A stretch of DNA of 64,000 bases, from positions 72,133-136,132 of the forward strand of contig VWYX01001276.1 in the NCBI GenBank assembly GCA_013396525.1, in the 5' to 3' direction. The notes beneath the pieces were generated by a model. That model had not been told where the DNA came from. It saw only the letters and a list, made by a program, of their open reading frames with translations, and did not search any database. The translations under genes were made by a program, and so were the position numbers. Below are positions 49,490 through 61,800 of the stretch, in pieces; within the stretch, counting starts at the first letter, position 1, and each line of letters begins with the position of its first letter. The DNA is from Chaetorhynchus papuensis. Its lineage: Eukaryota; Chordata; Aves; Passeriformes; Rhipiduridae.

Positions 49490-49562
49490 ATGCCGTCTTC
49501 CGGCTGCGTGACCGCGCGCACTGGTGTGCAGCCCTCGGCGTCAGCCTCTTCCTTGGCCGCAA
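49490..49562. promoter_or_regulatory. Short CpG cluster with consensus ETS site
   Basis: Nine CpGs in about 70 bp, against a spacer where CpG is rare. CTTCCGG at 49497-49503 is the reverse complement of the ETS core CCGGAAG. It lies 3.3 kb upstream of the TXK start. Candidate promoter or enhancer; no transcription start is visible. Confidence 0.35.
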
Positions 49563-52500
49563 GCAGGAGGTCAAGAGGAGAGCAAGTTAAATCAAATTAG
49601 TCACACAATTATCAAAGATTTCCCCATCTGCAGTATTGGCCAAATCTTTCTGAAAGAGCATCACAATTTGGGCCTGCTTTCTAAAGTAAGTTATGAAGTT
49701 GGTAAATATGAACTTAATCGGGAGGGAAGAGTGTTGTTCAAGAAGCTTACCAGTGACCAGGGAAGATGTAAAATGCATAGATCAGTACACAAGTCTTTGC
49801 TTGAGATGCTGAAATTCCAAGCCATCAGGTCAATGCTTCTGCACTTAAGTCAATTTAACTAAAGCAGGACTTAGCTCTGCAGAGCTGAAGGCCTTTCTCT
49901 GTGTGCTTTGATAATGTTTCCTAGCAGACTTGACAGATTTCTAAACAAAAATGAACAGTTTGCACTGCATTAATTTACACTTGTACTAATTTCTACTGAA
50001 TTCATTCCACAAATTACTCTAGGAGTAATGCAGGGACAGAAGAATTTCAGAAGTGACTGAGGTTGCTGAGAAAAGATGTTTAAAGAAAAATTCATTTTCA
50101 AAGAGCTGGAAATTATCTGCTTTAGGATAATAAATAACTGCTGGATTGATAGACTGAGATTTCACACTTAAAATACTCCAACAGAGTGAATGAGGACAAC
50201 CAAACTTTGGCAGAACTGTGCAAAGTTTGTGCTGCTCCTCCAGATCCCACAATTCAGTTCAGCATGGTCCTGTCTGATCCATGGCCTTGATCTAATCTGA
50301 GCCTTCATTTATAGTCTGCAGAATTTATCATACCATATTTTGTCATCTTTGTTGGATTGCACACTCTATCCTTGGAAAAATTGCTCACCAAATGAAGGGC
50401 ACGTCCCAGGAAAGAGACATCATTACAGCTTCAACCTATATCTTTCTGTGGTTTTATGGACAGGACAAGAGGCTAAATGTTCAATATCATGTATGCTTAG
50501 GGCATTTTTAAAAATGTCACATACAGTCATTTATTGCTAATACCTTTTGGCACAGTAAAAGGAGGGGGTAAGACTCCGAAAATCATCCGTTAACAAAGCA
50601 AGTCGGAGATTCACTGAAGGCAAAAAGGATTCCTGACCTTACACTACAAATATATTCAAATTATTGGGCTCATAAATAAAACGAGACAGAAGTACATGTC
50701 CATAACATCTGTCTGAACATCTTGCTTTCATGGTAACAGCCAAATCTTTAAAATCTTATTAGAAAGTTATTCTAGTGTTACCTAAAAAGTCTGCAGTGCT
50801 GCTTCTAACTATTTCTTGTAAGTGTTTTATATGGAGAGCAAATAATCTGATGAGAAAAAATACATTTCATTAGATTAGATGGTTAATGAGAAGAAACAGA
50901 CAAGATTTCAACTCTCATGTTCCTTTTTGCAAATAACTACATACTTTATAGACATTGAGTAAATTTCATGTCACTGGTTGAAATAAAAGAAACTCAAGCA
51001 TTTTTTCACCCATGGTGTTCACTTTTCATGAGACAGTTTTAAATGGCCGAGGGACAATTCAATGTACACTGGACAATTATGCAGCAAATAAACTTCATTG
51101 CCCATATCATTTTAGCCTGGCTTCTTTGAAGAGAATTGTCACTGTCAGCTGGCTTGGATATTTTTAATTTCTGCATTTTTCACAGCTGCCATTGAAAACT
51201 TCTATCATACAATTGATGGTGTCTTCTGATTACTCTTGGCTCATCGGTTTCCCACACGGTAGATTCTTCACAGGATTCAACAGTCTAATTTTCATCAGGT
51301 AGTAAGGTTGCTTAATGTTTTGAATGCTAGGATGCATGATCTCAGCACATTTGGCTTTCAGCTGATAATAGACATTAGCAAAAAGTCTCACTGGACACGA
51401 AAAGGGACATCCTATTTATTCCGGGCTGGATTAGGTCATTAGGATCAACAATGCAAAAATGCCATGAGGGAAAAACAAATAACGTGGAAGGAATTGGTGG
51501 GACTGCACAAAGAAATACCATGTGAAATACAGAGCAGCAAAATTCTGAGACCTTGGGAAGTCTGTTTCAAATAAAAAACTGAAGCCTCTTTGCAAACTAT
51601 GGCCTCTGTGGCAGAGAAAAATAAGACACGCTCTATATGGGATATAAAGTTTATTTTCTGTTAGTTTATTAAAGTTTATTATTCTGTTGGAGTATGAGGG
51701 GAACCTTGTCTTTCCATCCCTGGCTCTCATGCTTCTTAAAAGACTCTACATTGCACCTGAGAACCTGAGCCTGTCCTGCAGGTGCTGCTGCCCTCCCACC
51801 TGCCCAGTGGTGATGCATGAGGGTGAGACAGCTCAGGGAGCTGACCCAGCACAAAGGGGTTACCTGCCCTTTCAGCATCCTGTCTTAGTTTGAGATGAGA
51901 TGAGGTGCAGAGGGAGAGAGTGTGGAACCATAACTGCTGCAGCTTGGCTCAAATTGCCTTGGGAACACAGACTGGGGAAAGTAGGCCTCAGCCCACGTAG
52001 AAGTGGACCAGAGCAAGTGTCAACCATTTATTTACCTCGTTCAAATGTTCTTAATGCCTTCCAACCTATTTAATACCCTATACCCTCTGCTGCACATACA
52101 AGGAATATTGGATTGATTTCTCTCTAAGTTTTTGATGTCTGTGATGATGTATCCAATATATTTTTCTCAGGATTATCAGCCCCCTGACATGCAAGTGTAA
52201 AGCACATATTCTCTCCACACTTTAAACCTGGGCTAGTGCATTTATTATATTAATGGTGGCAACAGAAACAGGAAAATCGGTATTCATTCAAAGAAATTAA
52301 TATAGTGTGGGTTCGTTAATAAACCTCAAAATAAAGAAAACCTGGTCATACAAATGTGGTTTTGTATTTGGCTTGAATAAGCTAAAAATTACATCAGTGC
52401 TGAAGAGGACAGTTCTCCACCTCCTGTCCCTGATGAGATTCTCATCCCCCTCGTTGCACCAGGTAGAGCTTGTGCAGGGTGGTGTAATCAGTCAAATCGG

Positions 52501-52779
52501 TATGAATTTGGCTGACAATGTCTCCTTTTATTTTAATTTATTTTTGCTGATTTAGTGAGCTGATTTAGCTAATATATATGGCCTCATAATTGCCAAAACA
52601 TTGTAAGGGAGACTGTGGTAGGAAAGCTCTGCTGTTTTTGGTGGCAGCGAATCCAGCTGTATTGTTTTGCTAGATATCTCACAGCAAGACAGAACTAATA
52701 GTGGGTCTAAGCACATTGGGTAGACCTTAATTCTGTAAGTTTTGTAAACAAACAAACAGGAACACTGCAAATATGGAAA

Positions 52780-52847
52780 ATGTTCTTGTTCACAGATCAC
52801 ACCATCCAGTCTGTTTTCTGCTGCTGCTGCTGCACAGTGCAAGAAAG
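52780..52847 (+). CDS. TXK: TXK coding exon 1 (cysteine string)
   Basis: 68 bp, 22 codons plus two bases, too short for ordinary ORF listing. Reads MFLFTDHTIQSVFCCCCC then TVQE; five TGC codons at 52819-52833. Donor GTATGT at 52848. ATG has A at -3. An out-of-frame ATG lies 7 nt upstream (52773) and reads through the exon in another frame. The exon's 5' end, hence the transcription start, was not located. Confidence 0.9.
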
Positions 52848-55800
52848 GTATGTGACTTGGGCTTTTCAGTAAGTAAATATCTACACTTAAAGGACTTCTT
52901 AAAACCCTTCTATCTGCAGTAGAAGAGCAAATATGCTGACGTTTAAAGACACTGTACTCTGCATATCCCTAATGGAGGAAGGCATGTATATCCATGGATA
53001 TTTTTATGTGAATGTTTATAGATATGCATTCACACAAATGCTTCATGTTTTTCAAAACCAGAGAAATGAGAACAAAAGTGAACCTGGACCCAGACACTGT
53101 CCTGGTGACCCAGTACTCTGCCTCACAACCAGATGTTTCCTATGAATCTATTTGGAAGCGCAGGGTAAGTAACATTTTGGCAGGTGAAAAGAGAGATTTG
53201 AAGTGATTTGACATACAGTGGCTCAGTACCAGAATAAGCAGGGAAGTAACAAGCTCTTAAGTGTGTAAAGCTCTTTGTTGCATAAAAATTACAGAGTAAA
53301 GGTAACCGAAGAGCCTTACTGATGTAAATACTGGGTCACCGTGAGGTTTCCCAAGCTTGCTCTCATGAAGAAGGTGGTTCCTTCTTCCACTTTTGGTTTT
53401 GGGTCATGGAGATGGAAAGGGTGGGAATGCCCTGCTGGGCAAATGCAAGTGCACCCTGCTCAGCTGGTATGTAATGTTCACCTTAGTTTTATTAGATCTA
53501 AGTTGATTTAATCTAAGTTTTCAAAGTATAACTAAGTGCAAAGGTAGTACCTCCACTGATGCAAAAGAAAATTATTGTGTTCCTGCCAGTTTGCTAAGAA
53601 TGTCTGCAGTGCAGAATTATATGTTAGTTCTTCAGATAAATGACTGCATTTCCAGACATTGTACCTCCCTTGATTTCAATGCTGCTCTGCTTTTACACCA
53701 GCTGACGAGTTGTCCCAGCATCCATAAAGCATTGAAGTCACCCCCCTAAGGCAGATAGCTTATTTGTGATTCACTCCACTTGCCATTGTCATTTATGCTT
53801 CTGCACCAAACTACTTAGTCTTGCTGTTTTACAAGTGATGAGGTGATAGTACTTTACAAGGGGCAGTAACAACCATGATGAGTTCCTCTTAGTTACTGAG
53901 ACAGTATAATAGCAGGGTAATTATGCAAGCAGTAGTAGAGGGAAAGGCCTGGTTATGAAAAATACTTTTGTTTTTCACTAGCGCAAGAGACAACTGCAAT
54001 TTAAGAACAAGCCATTACCTCCTCTGCCTGCCGAGGCCTTAGAAGACTACAGCAAGAAACCCAGAGTTATTGCACTCTATGACTTCTTTGCTAGAGGGCC
54101 TTTAGATTTGCCTCTCAAGAAGTCAGAAGAATACATTATCCTCGAGCAGTACGATCCCCTCTGGTGGAAGGCAAGAGACCGACATGGGTAAGAGAGAGGG
54201 CATCTATTTCAATCTCCCTACACAGAAAGAAAAAAGCCTAAAACAACCTGTGCAAAAGTGAGACTTGTGAGACCATTCAGGGACAAGCTTGAAAGTGTTC
54301 AACTGCGTACGAGGCACACAGATTGACTGGGCAGACCTTCGGCAGGGTTTGGCACCCCAGAAATGGACAGGGAATCTAGAATCTGTTGGGAATTCAGAAT
54401 TAAGCCCTACACTCAGTAATTTCCTGAGCAAGGTAAGGGTATTTGAGGATCATGTGAATCCCTGGGCTTTGAGCCATGTGCAAATCCAGCTTTCCATATT
54501 TCAAGTGCTTTACAGTGGAGTGTGTATGTGTAAACACGTTATAAAACCACTGAAAAGAAACCTCTTACCCAAAATACCTGGGTATTTTAGAGAACTAGAT
54601 AACTTCATTTAGGATCCTTCTGACACTTAGGTTTGGTTTGTGTTGTTCTCCTTTCTCCTTTGCATTTTCTTCAGTGTATCTTGTACTCTCATGTTGGGAA
54701 TGGTTATATGTTATGTTATAACCACCTCCTTTCCCTTCTGATTTCTACTTTAAATATTTTAAATGCTTTTTCTCAACTCATGTTTTCAGCAAAAGTATAC
54801 TGACAACTATTTTGTATATACAAGTAAGCACACACTTTATATTTCTTCATATAGAAGATTTGTATAGGCAGGAAATGAAGATGGTGGCTTCTGATTCAGA
54901 AGAAAAAAATTTTTTTCTATATCTCTGCCTATACCATCTGGCTTTTCCATTTGAGTAGCCATCCACAGTTGTGGGACAAAAAGGTTGTGCCTGGGATGAA
55001 ATGACTCAAATTTTTATTCAGTTCTAGTGCTGGAATTCAGTATCTAACAACATAGCCCCTAGTATAAGGAGCCTTTGTAATTCATCAAAAGGATGATGTG
55101 TATCTTAATCCTACTGATATTTTACAACATATTATAATATTATCCCCAATATGTTGTTTCAGGAATGAAGGTCTAATTCCCAGCAACTATGTTACTGAGA
55201 ACAAGAAAAGTAATTTAGAAATGTACAAGTAAGTACCTTTGAAAATTATAATTGTGATTTCATTTCTAAAAATTGATTGCAGAGATACATTATAATGCTT
55301 GATCCTTCGAATTTTTATTATACATGAACATGTTTATCAAAAGCTTTCTTTTTTTGTTACAAAACGTTACTCTTAAAGTGAATTAACATTCATTTGCATG
55401 AATCATAGTTTCAGAATCCAGATGTTTTCTATTTCTCTAGACTCAATGCATAACGTTTCTGTATTCTGGTCTTTGCCTGTTGTGATCATGTAGCTAATTC
55501 CAATCACTCCAATTTAAATTACTGGAGAGAATATTAAAATTCTGAAAAATTATAGATGAGAAAGGCTTGACACATTGTCCAGGGTTGTAAATTTCATCAC
55601 AGTTTGGCGTAACTCTTTCCTGGGTTTTCTTTTATTTGAGCTATTATTTAGTCACAGTAAATTGGGGCCAAAAAGTTCTAAAAAAAAAGTTCTAATAAAA
55701 TAATTCCAAAATAAGACATGTTCATATACAATGATAGTTCTAAACACATTTTTGACTTGGAATAATGCAACTACTTAACTGTGAAACAAAGCAAACATTC

Positions 55801-58800
55801 ATTTTTACTGGCTGAAATTAAGGATAGGTTATCTCCTTGTTGCAGGTGGTACTGCAGAAACATAAACAGAAGCCAAGCAGAACTTCTCTTGCACCAGAAG
55901 GTAACTCAGCTTACACATAGAGCTAACAATATTGAAAAATATCTATCAGTAGAGGCATCAAGAGCATTATCACACTCAAATCCAAATCTGTTTGGTATGC
56001 TGTGAGAGAGAAAGTATCTTAAAATAAAAAGGCTGTCTGGTATAAGCATAGAGTGCAGGCTACCCAGACTTCACAAAGCTTTAAATTGTAACCCCAGCAA
56101 ATTCTATGTAGATTTTCCATGCTAGATAAATCAAATTACATGGCTTACTGTACTTGTCTGTTGCATTAGACATTGAAGACTGAAATCCGTGTGGTAAGCT
56201 AATTAGTGAGCTTAGCAGAACTTAACAAAACTGCTGCGTCTTCCTTGAACACAGAGCAAACAATCCGTATTGCATTCTACCCCTGTCAGTTACCAAAGTG
56301 CCTAACTCAGCCAAACTCATTGGGTCTTTGTTCAAGGACTAACTCAGGCCTGGGACAAGAAAGACCAGGGAAAAATATCTCATACAAAACTGTTTTAACT
56401 GTGTTTTTTTCTGGTGATTTGTACAATTTGATTTTTTAATAAGTCAAAGCATTTTGACTACTTCGCACTGAAAAGCACAATTCAGCTGAATTACTGATCT
56501 CTAAGAAGTTATCTGGCACTTAGTATTTTCTCTGGGTTTATTTTTCTCTGCCATGTACCTGGCTGTCCATTCCTGTTCTCCACTTCTTTATCTTCCTCCC
56601 AAATAGTCATAGGTATTCTACAGAATTTGGTAATCAGCTGCAATTCCTGTCTTGAGGGAGCATTATTGAAGCTCAAAAGCATAAAATAGCTCTACTTGGA
56701 TTTCTTTTCAGCCCAAAGAAGGTGCATTTGTTGTCAGAGATTCAAGCCGACAGGGTCTTCTTACGCTGTCCATGTATTCACGGGCTAAAGGGTGAGTTCC
56801 TCTGAATGGTTAGGGTTTGAATCAAGAGGTGATGGAAAAACTTCCTCCAAACTCCTCAGAATAATTGGGTAGGTTGGACATGCAGTGCACAAGAGCAGGG
56901 AACCACTGGGATGCTGTTCATGCAGAGTTAATCACCATGTGTACAGAAAAGATGATGGTGGGCAGTGGATCACTGGGTGTGCAAATGTCCTGTCAAGACA
57001 AGATTCACTCACTGAAATTCTCAAATAATCTGCTGTGGAAACCATGCCACAGCCTTTGGCCACTGCACCAAACTGTTTCCTTTCTCCATAGGCTCCAGGC
57101 ACCATAAATTCCAGACTCTGATGTCCTCAAACTTCTCCTGTTTGTCTCCTAAAATCACCTCACCCCTACTGTGCACTCTTACTTTTGCCAGACCAGAGCC
57201 ACAGGATTCACTCTTGCCTTTATCAGGAGCACCAACTTAACCTACCTCAAGCTGTCTTATACCCTCTTCATCATCCCTTCTACATCCTCCTGTATCAACT
57301 GTGTCTGCTTTCCTTCTCTCCCTCTTACAGCAAGCCAAAGCTGAGAGGAGCAAAGGCATTGCTGTTACCACCACCCTCTTCCTCCCTCCATTCCCACCTG
57401 GAAACATGGGGCCAGCCCTCCCCACCATCCCTGTGCTGGGGACAGGCTCACATTTTCTGTAGGCTCAATAATGTTCCTGACAATGACTCAATAATGCAGA
57501 CTGTATAATGTTTCTGTACTCTGCTTGTTGTGATCATGTGTCCCCAAGTTAGAGTACTAACCTTTGGCAACCACCAGCCTGAAATGCAAACTTCTTAATT
57601 CTGAGTGTCACGGAAAGCAGGGATAGATGGGAAGCAAAATATACAGAAAGCAAAAAAGACAGATAATGCGAAGAAATACAGAAAAGCAAAGGTATCAAAT
57701 AAAAGCTCCAATGAAGACCCTTTGAAGAAGTAGAACAGAAAATTTAATTTCATGTTATACATGAATATGTGTTTAAGTTTTTGGGAGAAATTAGGTAATT
57801 AAGGACATTTTAATTAGGTAATTAGGGACATTTTAATTTTAAGAGGTTATATTCAAATAAATGCTTAATTAGGAGGAACACTTCTTAAACACTATAGCTA
57901 TTTTTTATGAATGCAATGGTACAGGGGTAAAGAATACTTGGGCAACAAAAGACATTGTGCAATTATCTCCCAAAGTTGGGAGAAGGAGCCATTCAAGGAG
58001 TCTTGTTTTTTTTTTTTCATCCTCGAATAGTTTCCCAGCTACACACAGCCATTTTAAGTTGAGAACCGTATCCCAAGTTTTCAGATTTTTCTATGCTTTC
58101 AATTTCATAATTCAAAGTGAAATTTAAGCAGATTTGTAGTATAAATTATTTTTACTGAAAATTCTAATGCTTTGTTGATTTCAGAAGTCATAATGGACAT
58201 ATTCTACATTATCAAATTAAACAAAATCCCTCGGGACAATATTATGTAGCAGAAAACTATCTCTTTTCATCCGTTCCTGAACTCATCGAGTATCATCAAC
58301 ACAATGCTGCAGGTAACGCATGGGATCTGATATGGTTTTACATCTTTTCCTCACACTTTTGGTATAAAAAGAGACACAAGTGTTTCTATTGCTAATGAAT
58401 TTAAATATGCCTTGACTCTTTATGCCAAAGTCATAGTTGTTGTGTGCATATGCCATGGGGGAAGTGAAACTACTAAACTCATCTACACGTATTAAATGAG
58501 TTTAGCAAAGACAGAAGCCTGCTCTTTGTTCATATTTGACTGAATAGGACTTGGGTGAAATTTGATCATAATTCTTTCTTTGTCTCTGACAAGGACCTGT
58601 ACCCATGCAATTTAATAAAAGCAGGAGCTATGCTGTGCATCCGCAGGCAGGATTCTACTGACTTTGAAAAAAAACCCTACCCACACCACAAACAATCAGT
58701 GGCAGAAGTAGGAGCACAAGGACTCTAACACTGGCTTTCAGCTTACCAGGTTATACACCTCTAACTGTTGGCTGATGGCAGATTTTTGTAATTTTTAGCA

Positions 58801-61800
58801 TGAAAAATATCGTTCTGCTCGTAATTTTAATACAATATAAAACGGTTTTACTCTGAATGAATGAAGATGAGAAAACACACAGAGATCAATTGCACTAGTG
58901 AGAGAGGAAGATATGGAAATGGACAGAGCCTTTTGCTGGAGGGAGGAGGATTGTAGGAAACACTTGTAGCAGAAACGGCCCTAAAAGTAATAGTGGGAAG
59001 AATCAATGAACACAGGGAGTCCTTGGTGAGGGATGTATTCACTGGTACTATTGACTTATGAATGCAAAGAAAATGAATGACAGGCACAAAAATATTTCAA
59101 ACCTGGGAAGTCGTGCTGGCAGACACTGCTTAGGTCAGTGATACAGTATTTTAGAACTCATTTAAGATCGCTATCATTGTACAAACAAGCAAGAGTACCA
59201 CTGTTGGCTTTATGAAAATATAAATGCTTTTGTATTCAGGGCCCTATTAAATAGCCTTTCTCCATTTCTTCTTACTGTTGTGTTTTATCTGAGCAAACTG
59301 TAAGCAAAAGTAACTTAAGAAATAAGAAATTTACATCAGATTCCAAGTATTTTTGTTTGAGAAGAGGTATGATATAGCATATTTTAAAGTTGAGTAATTG
59401 GTCAGCAGAGTATTGTTGTTTTGTCCCTTACAGGTCTCATCACACGTCTCCGACATCCAGTCAGATCAGACGGATGTACTTCACCAGAAACAGTAGAATT
59501 GAGTTATGGTAAATTTTTTACCTTCTTTTGAGGGAGGTTTATCTATCTGCCTAGGCAAGAGTTTAGATCATATTCACCCATCTAATACTTAAGTGAAATT
59601 CCTTGGTAATAAAAACCACATAAACAGTGTAAGGTGTCAGTACCAAATGAGACACCTGACTCAGCTGCTTCTGCACAGTGACTGTTGTGCTTCTGTTACA
59701 GCCACCAGTGCAGTTCAGAGCTATTGAACCTAAGACTCAAACAGACATTTAACAGCTTTTGAAAGGCTATTTGATTTATTAAATACTTAGGATATCGAAA
59801 TTGAAACCTGAAATTAATACTATTTATGGAGACGATTTTCTTTGTCAGTTCTACTGGTTTTCGAAGTAAGAATGGAATCTTACATGGTATTAAAACAAAC
59901 AAGAAATAAATGCCAGTTTTTGTGTAGATCAGGAATTTCATACCATCTGTTGGACAATAGGAACCTCCAAAACTGAATATTTTTCATGTTCCCGTGAACC
60001 TCAAGGCTTAATATTTCTGAAGGGTAGAACTATTGTCGTTACTACAATAAAGGTAGCCAGTGACTATTTTTGTAGCTATACTATCCATCTGGAGCTGGTT
60101 TGAAGCTAAAAACATCACATATCATAATGCCAAAAAAGCCCTCATGTGTAATCAAAGCTAAACACTTGCCTTATCTTCAAGCCTCAGGCATTTCTACATT
60201 AAGAAAAATCACTAATCACATTCTTTAAACTGTAAAATAAAATTTATATTTAAACATATGTGAGCCAGTGAAAATGTTCAGATATTTAAAACATGCTGTG
60301 GCTGATGTACAAGTGTGATGCTTCGCTGCGTGCATTAACTGCAGCCAGCATGGTCTGTCTCCTGGAGCATGGCTCAGGAAAGCTGTCCTGACTCTCCTGG
60401 CATATTGGGCTGCTTTTACAGAGGAATGGGGATTAAACCCATCTGAACTGTTGTTCCTGAAAGAACTTGGGCGTGGGCAGTTTGGAGTTGTTTATCTCGG
60501 TAAATGGAAAGAAACTATCAAGGTTGCCATCAAAACAATCAATGAAGGTGCAATGTCTGAAGATGATTTCATGGAGGAGGCCAAACTGATGATGTAAGTA
60601 CTAAAGCTGTTCTCTCAGTTTACCAAGAAATGAATAGAACCTGATTCCATTTCAAACAAACAGACAAAGCAGTTTGATGGGAATGGTGGATGTGTGGGAC
60701 AGAAAGGCTGATCTAAAGGTCTGAACCAAACTGATGCAGATGCTTCCTATGCCCAGACTCTTCCTTTAGAGTGTGCCCTGCTTTGTACTGTGGAGCTCAA
60801 TGGGGAGTAAATGTTCTGGAAAAATGAAAATATGCTCCTACTACTATTCTTTAATCCATAGCTCAGTGTCTCTAGGAGCACTGGCAGAGCTTATATCTAA
60901 CTAAAGCTTTTGAGAAACCATATTACAATATTTGCAAATTTTGCAAATTAGGGAAGTATCCACATAAAGTCTTGGCAAAGCCCAGAAGAGAAGAGCCCCT
61001 GCAGGGTCAAGGTTCCTGCCTGCAGGCCAAGCATAACTAGACCTTTCCATTTTGCACCAACCAAGTCAAGCTCTGCATTCACTGCATTTATATAACTGAT
61101 GAACAACTATGAGTTCACAGAGTGAAATTTTTGGAGGAAGTTGTAGTCAGGAATGTGCTAGGTAGTGGGAGAACTCTGAAGACAGCTGAATAGGATCCTG
61201 TTTATCAAGTACTGAAAGTATTTTTCAAAACCATCATGAGAATCAAAGGTCTAGTTACCTGCCAAGAACAAATATTAACCTGTCTAAAATGTGATTTTAA
61301 ACAGGAAACTCTCCCACCCAAAGCTGGTCCAGCTTTATGGAGTGTGCACACATCACAAACCTCTCTACGTTGTGACTGAGTTTATGGAAAATGGTTGCCT
61401 GCTAAATTACCTTCGGCAAAGGCGGGGAAAACTTGGCAGAGACATTCTCCTGAGCATGTGCCAGGATGTTTGTGAAGGGATGGAATATCTGGAAAGAAAT
61501 AGCTTTATTCACCGTGATTTAGTAAGTACAATAGGTTTTCTGAGGTTCTTGACAAATACTTGCAGTAAAGAATGTGCGTTGCATTTTATGGGACATTATG
61601 TGTCCTGTAAGACTTCAGCCCTGCAGGATCTAATAAGGCAAACCCAAACTTTTCAGCTGTTATTTTGCCCATGGAGAGCTCAAAAAACTACTTTAGAGAA
61701 GTTTTTCCATTGGAAAAACCCTTGAGAGGTCGGAGAAAATTAGGACATTGACATGGAACTATCTGGTATTAGGACATCTCAATAGAAAAGTGATCACAAC

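Larger units (their letters stand above)
45171..52772. other. TEC-TXK intergenic spacer
   Basis: About 7.6 kb with no coding exon I can support. It contains a (TG/TA) microsatellite, a 21-bp palindrome at 46043-46063 and a short CpG/ETS cluster near 49500. The TXK promoter and any untranslated first exon should be here. Confidence 0.7.

Noticed and set aside
57185..57508. 107-codon + strand frame in a TXK intron
   Set aside because: No recognisable domain and low-complexity proline/serine/leucine composition; it is between two well-defined TXK SH2 exons.
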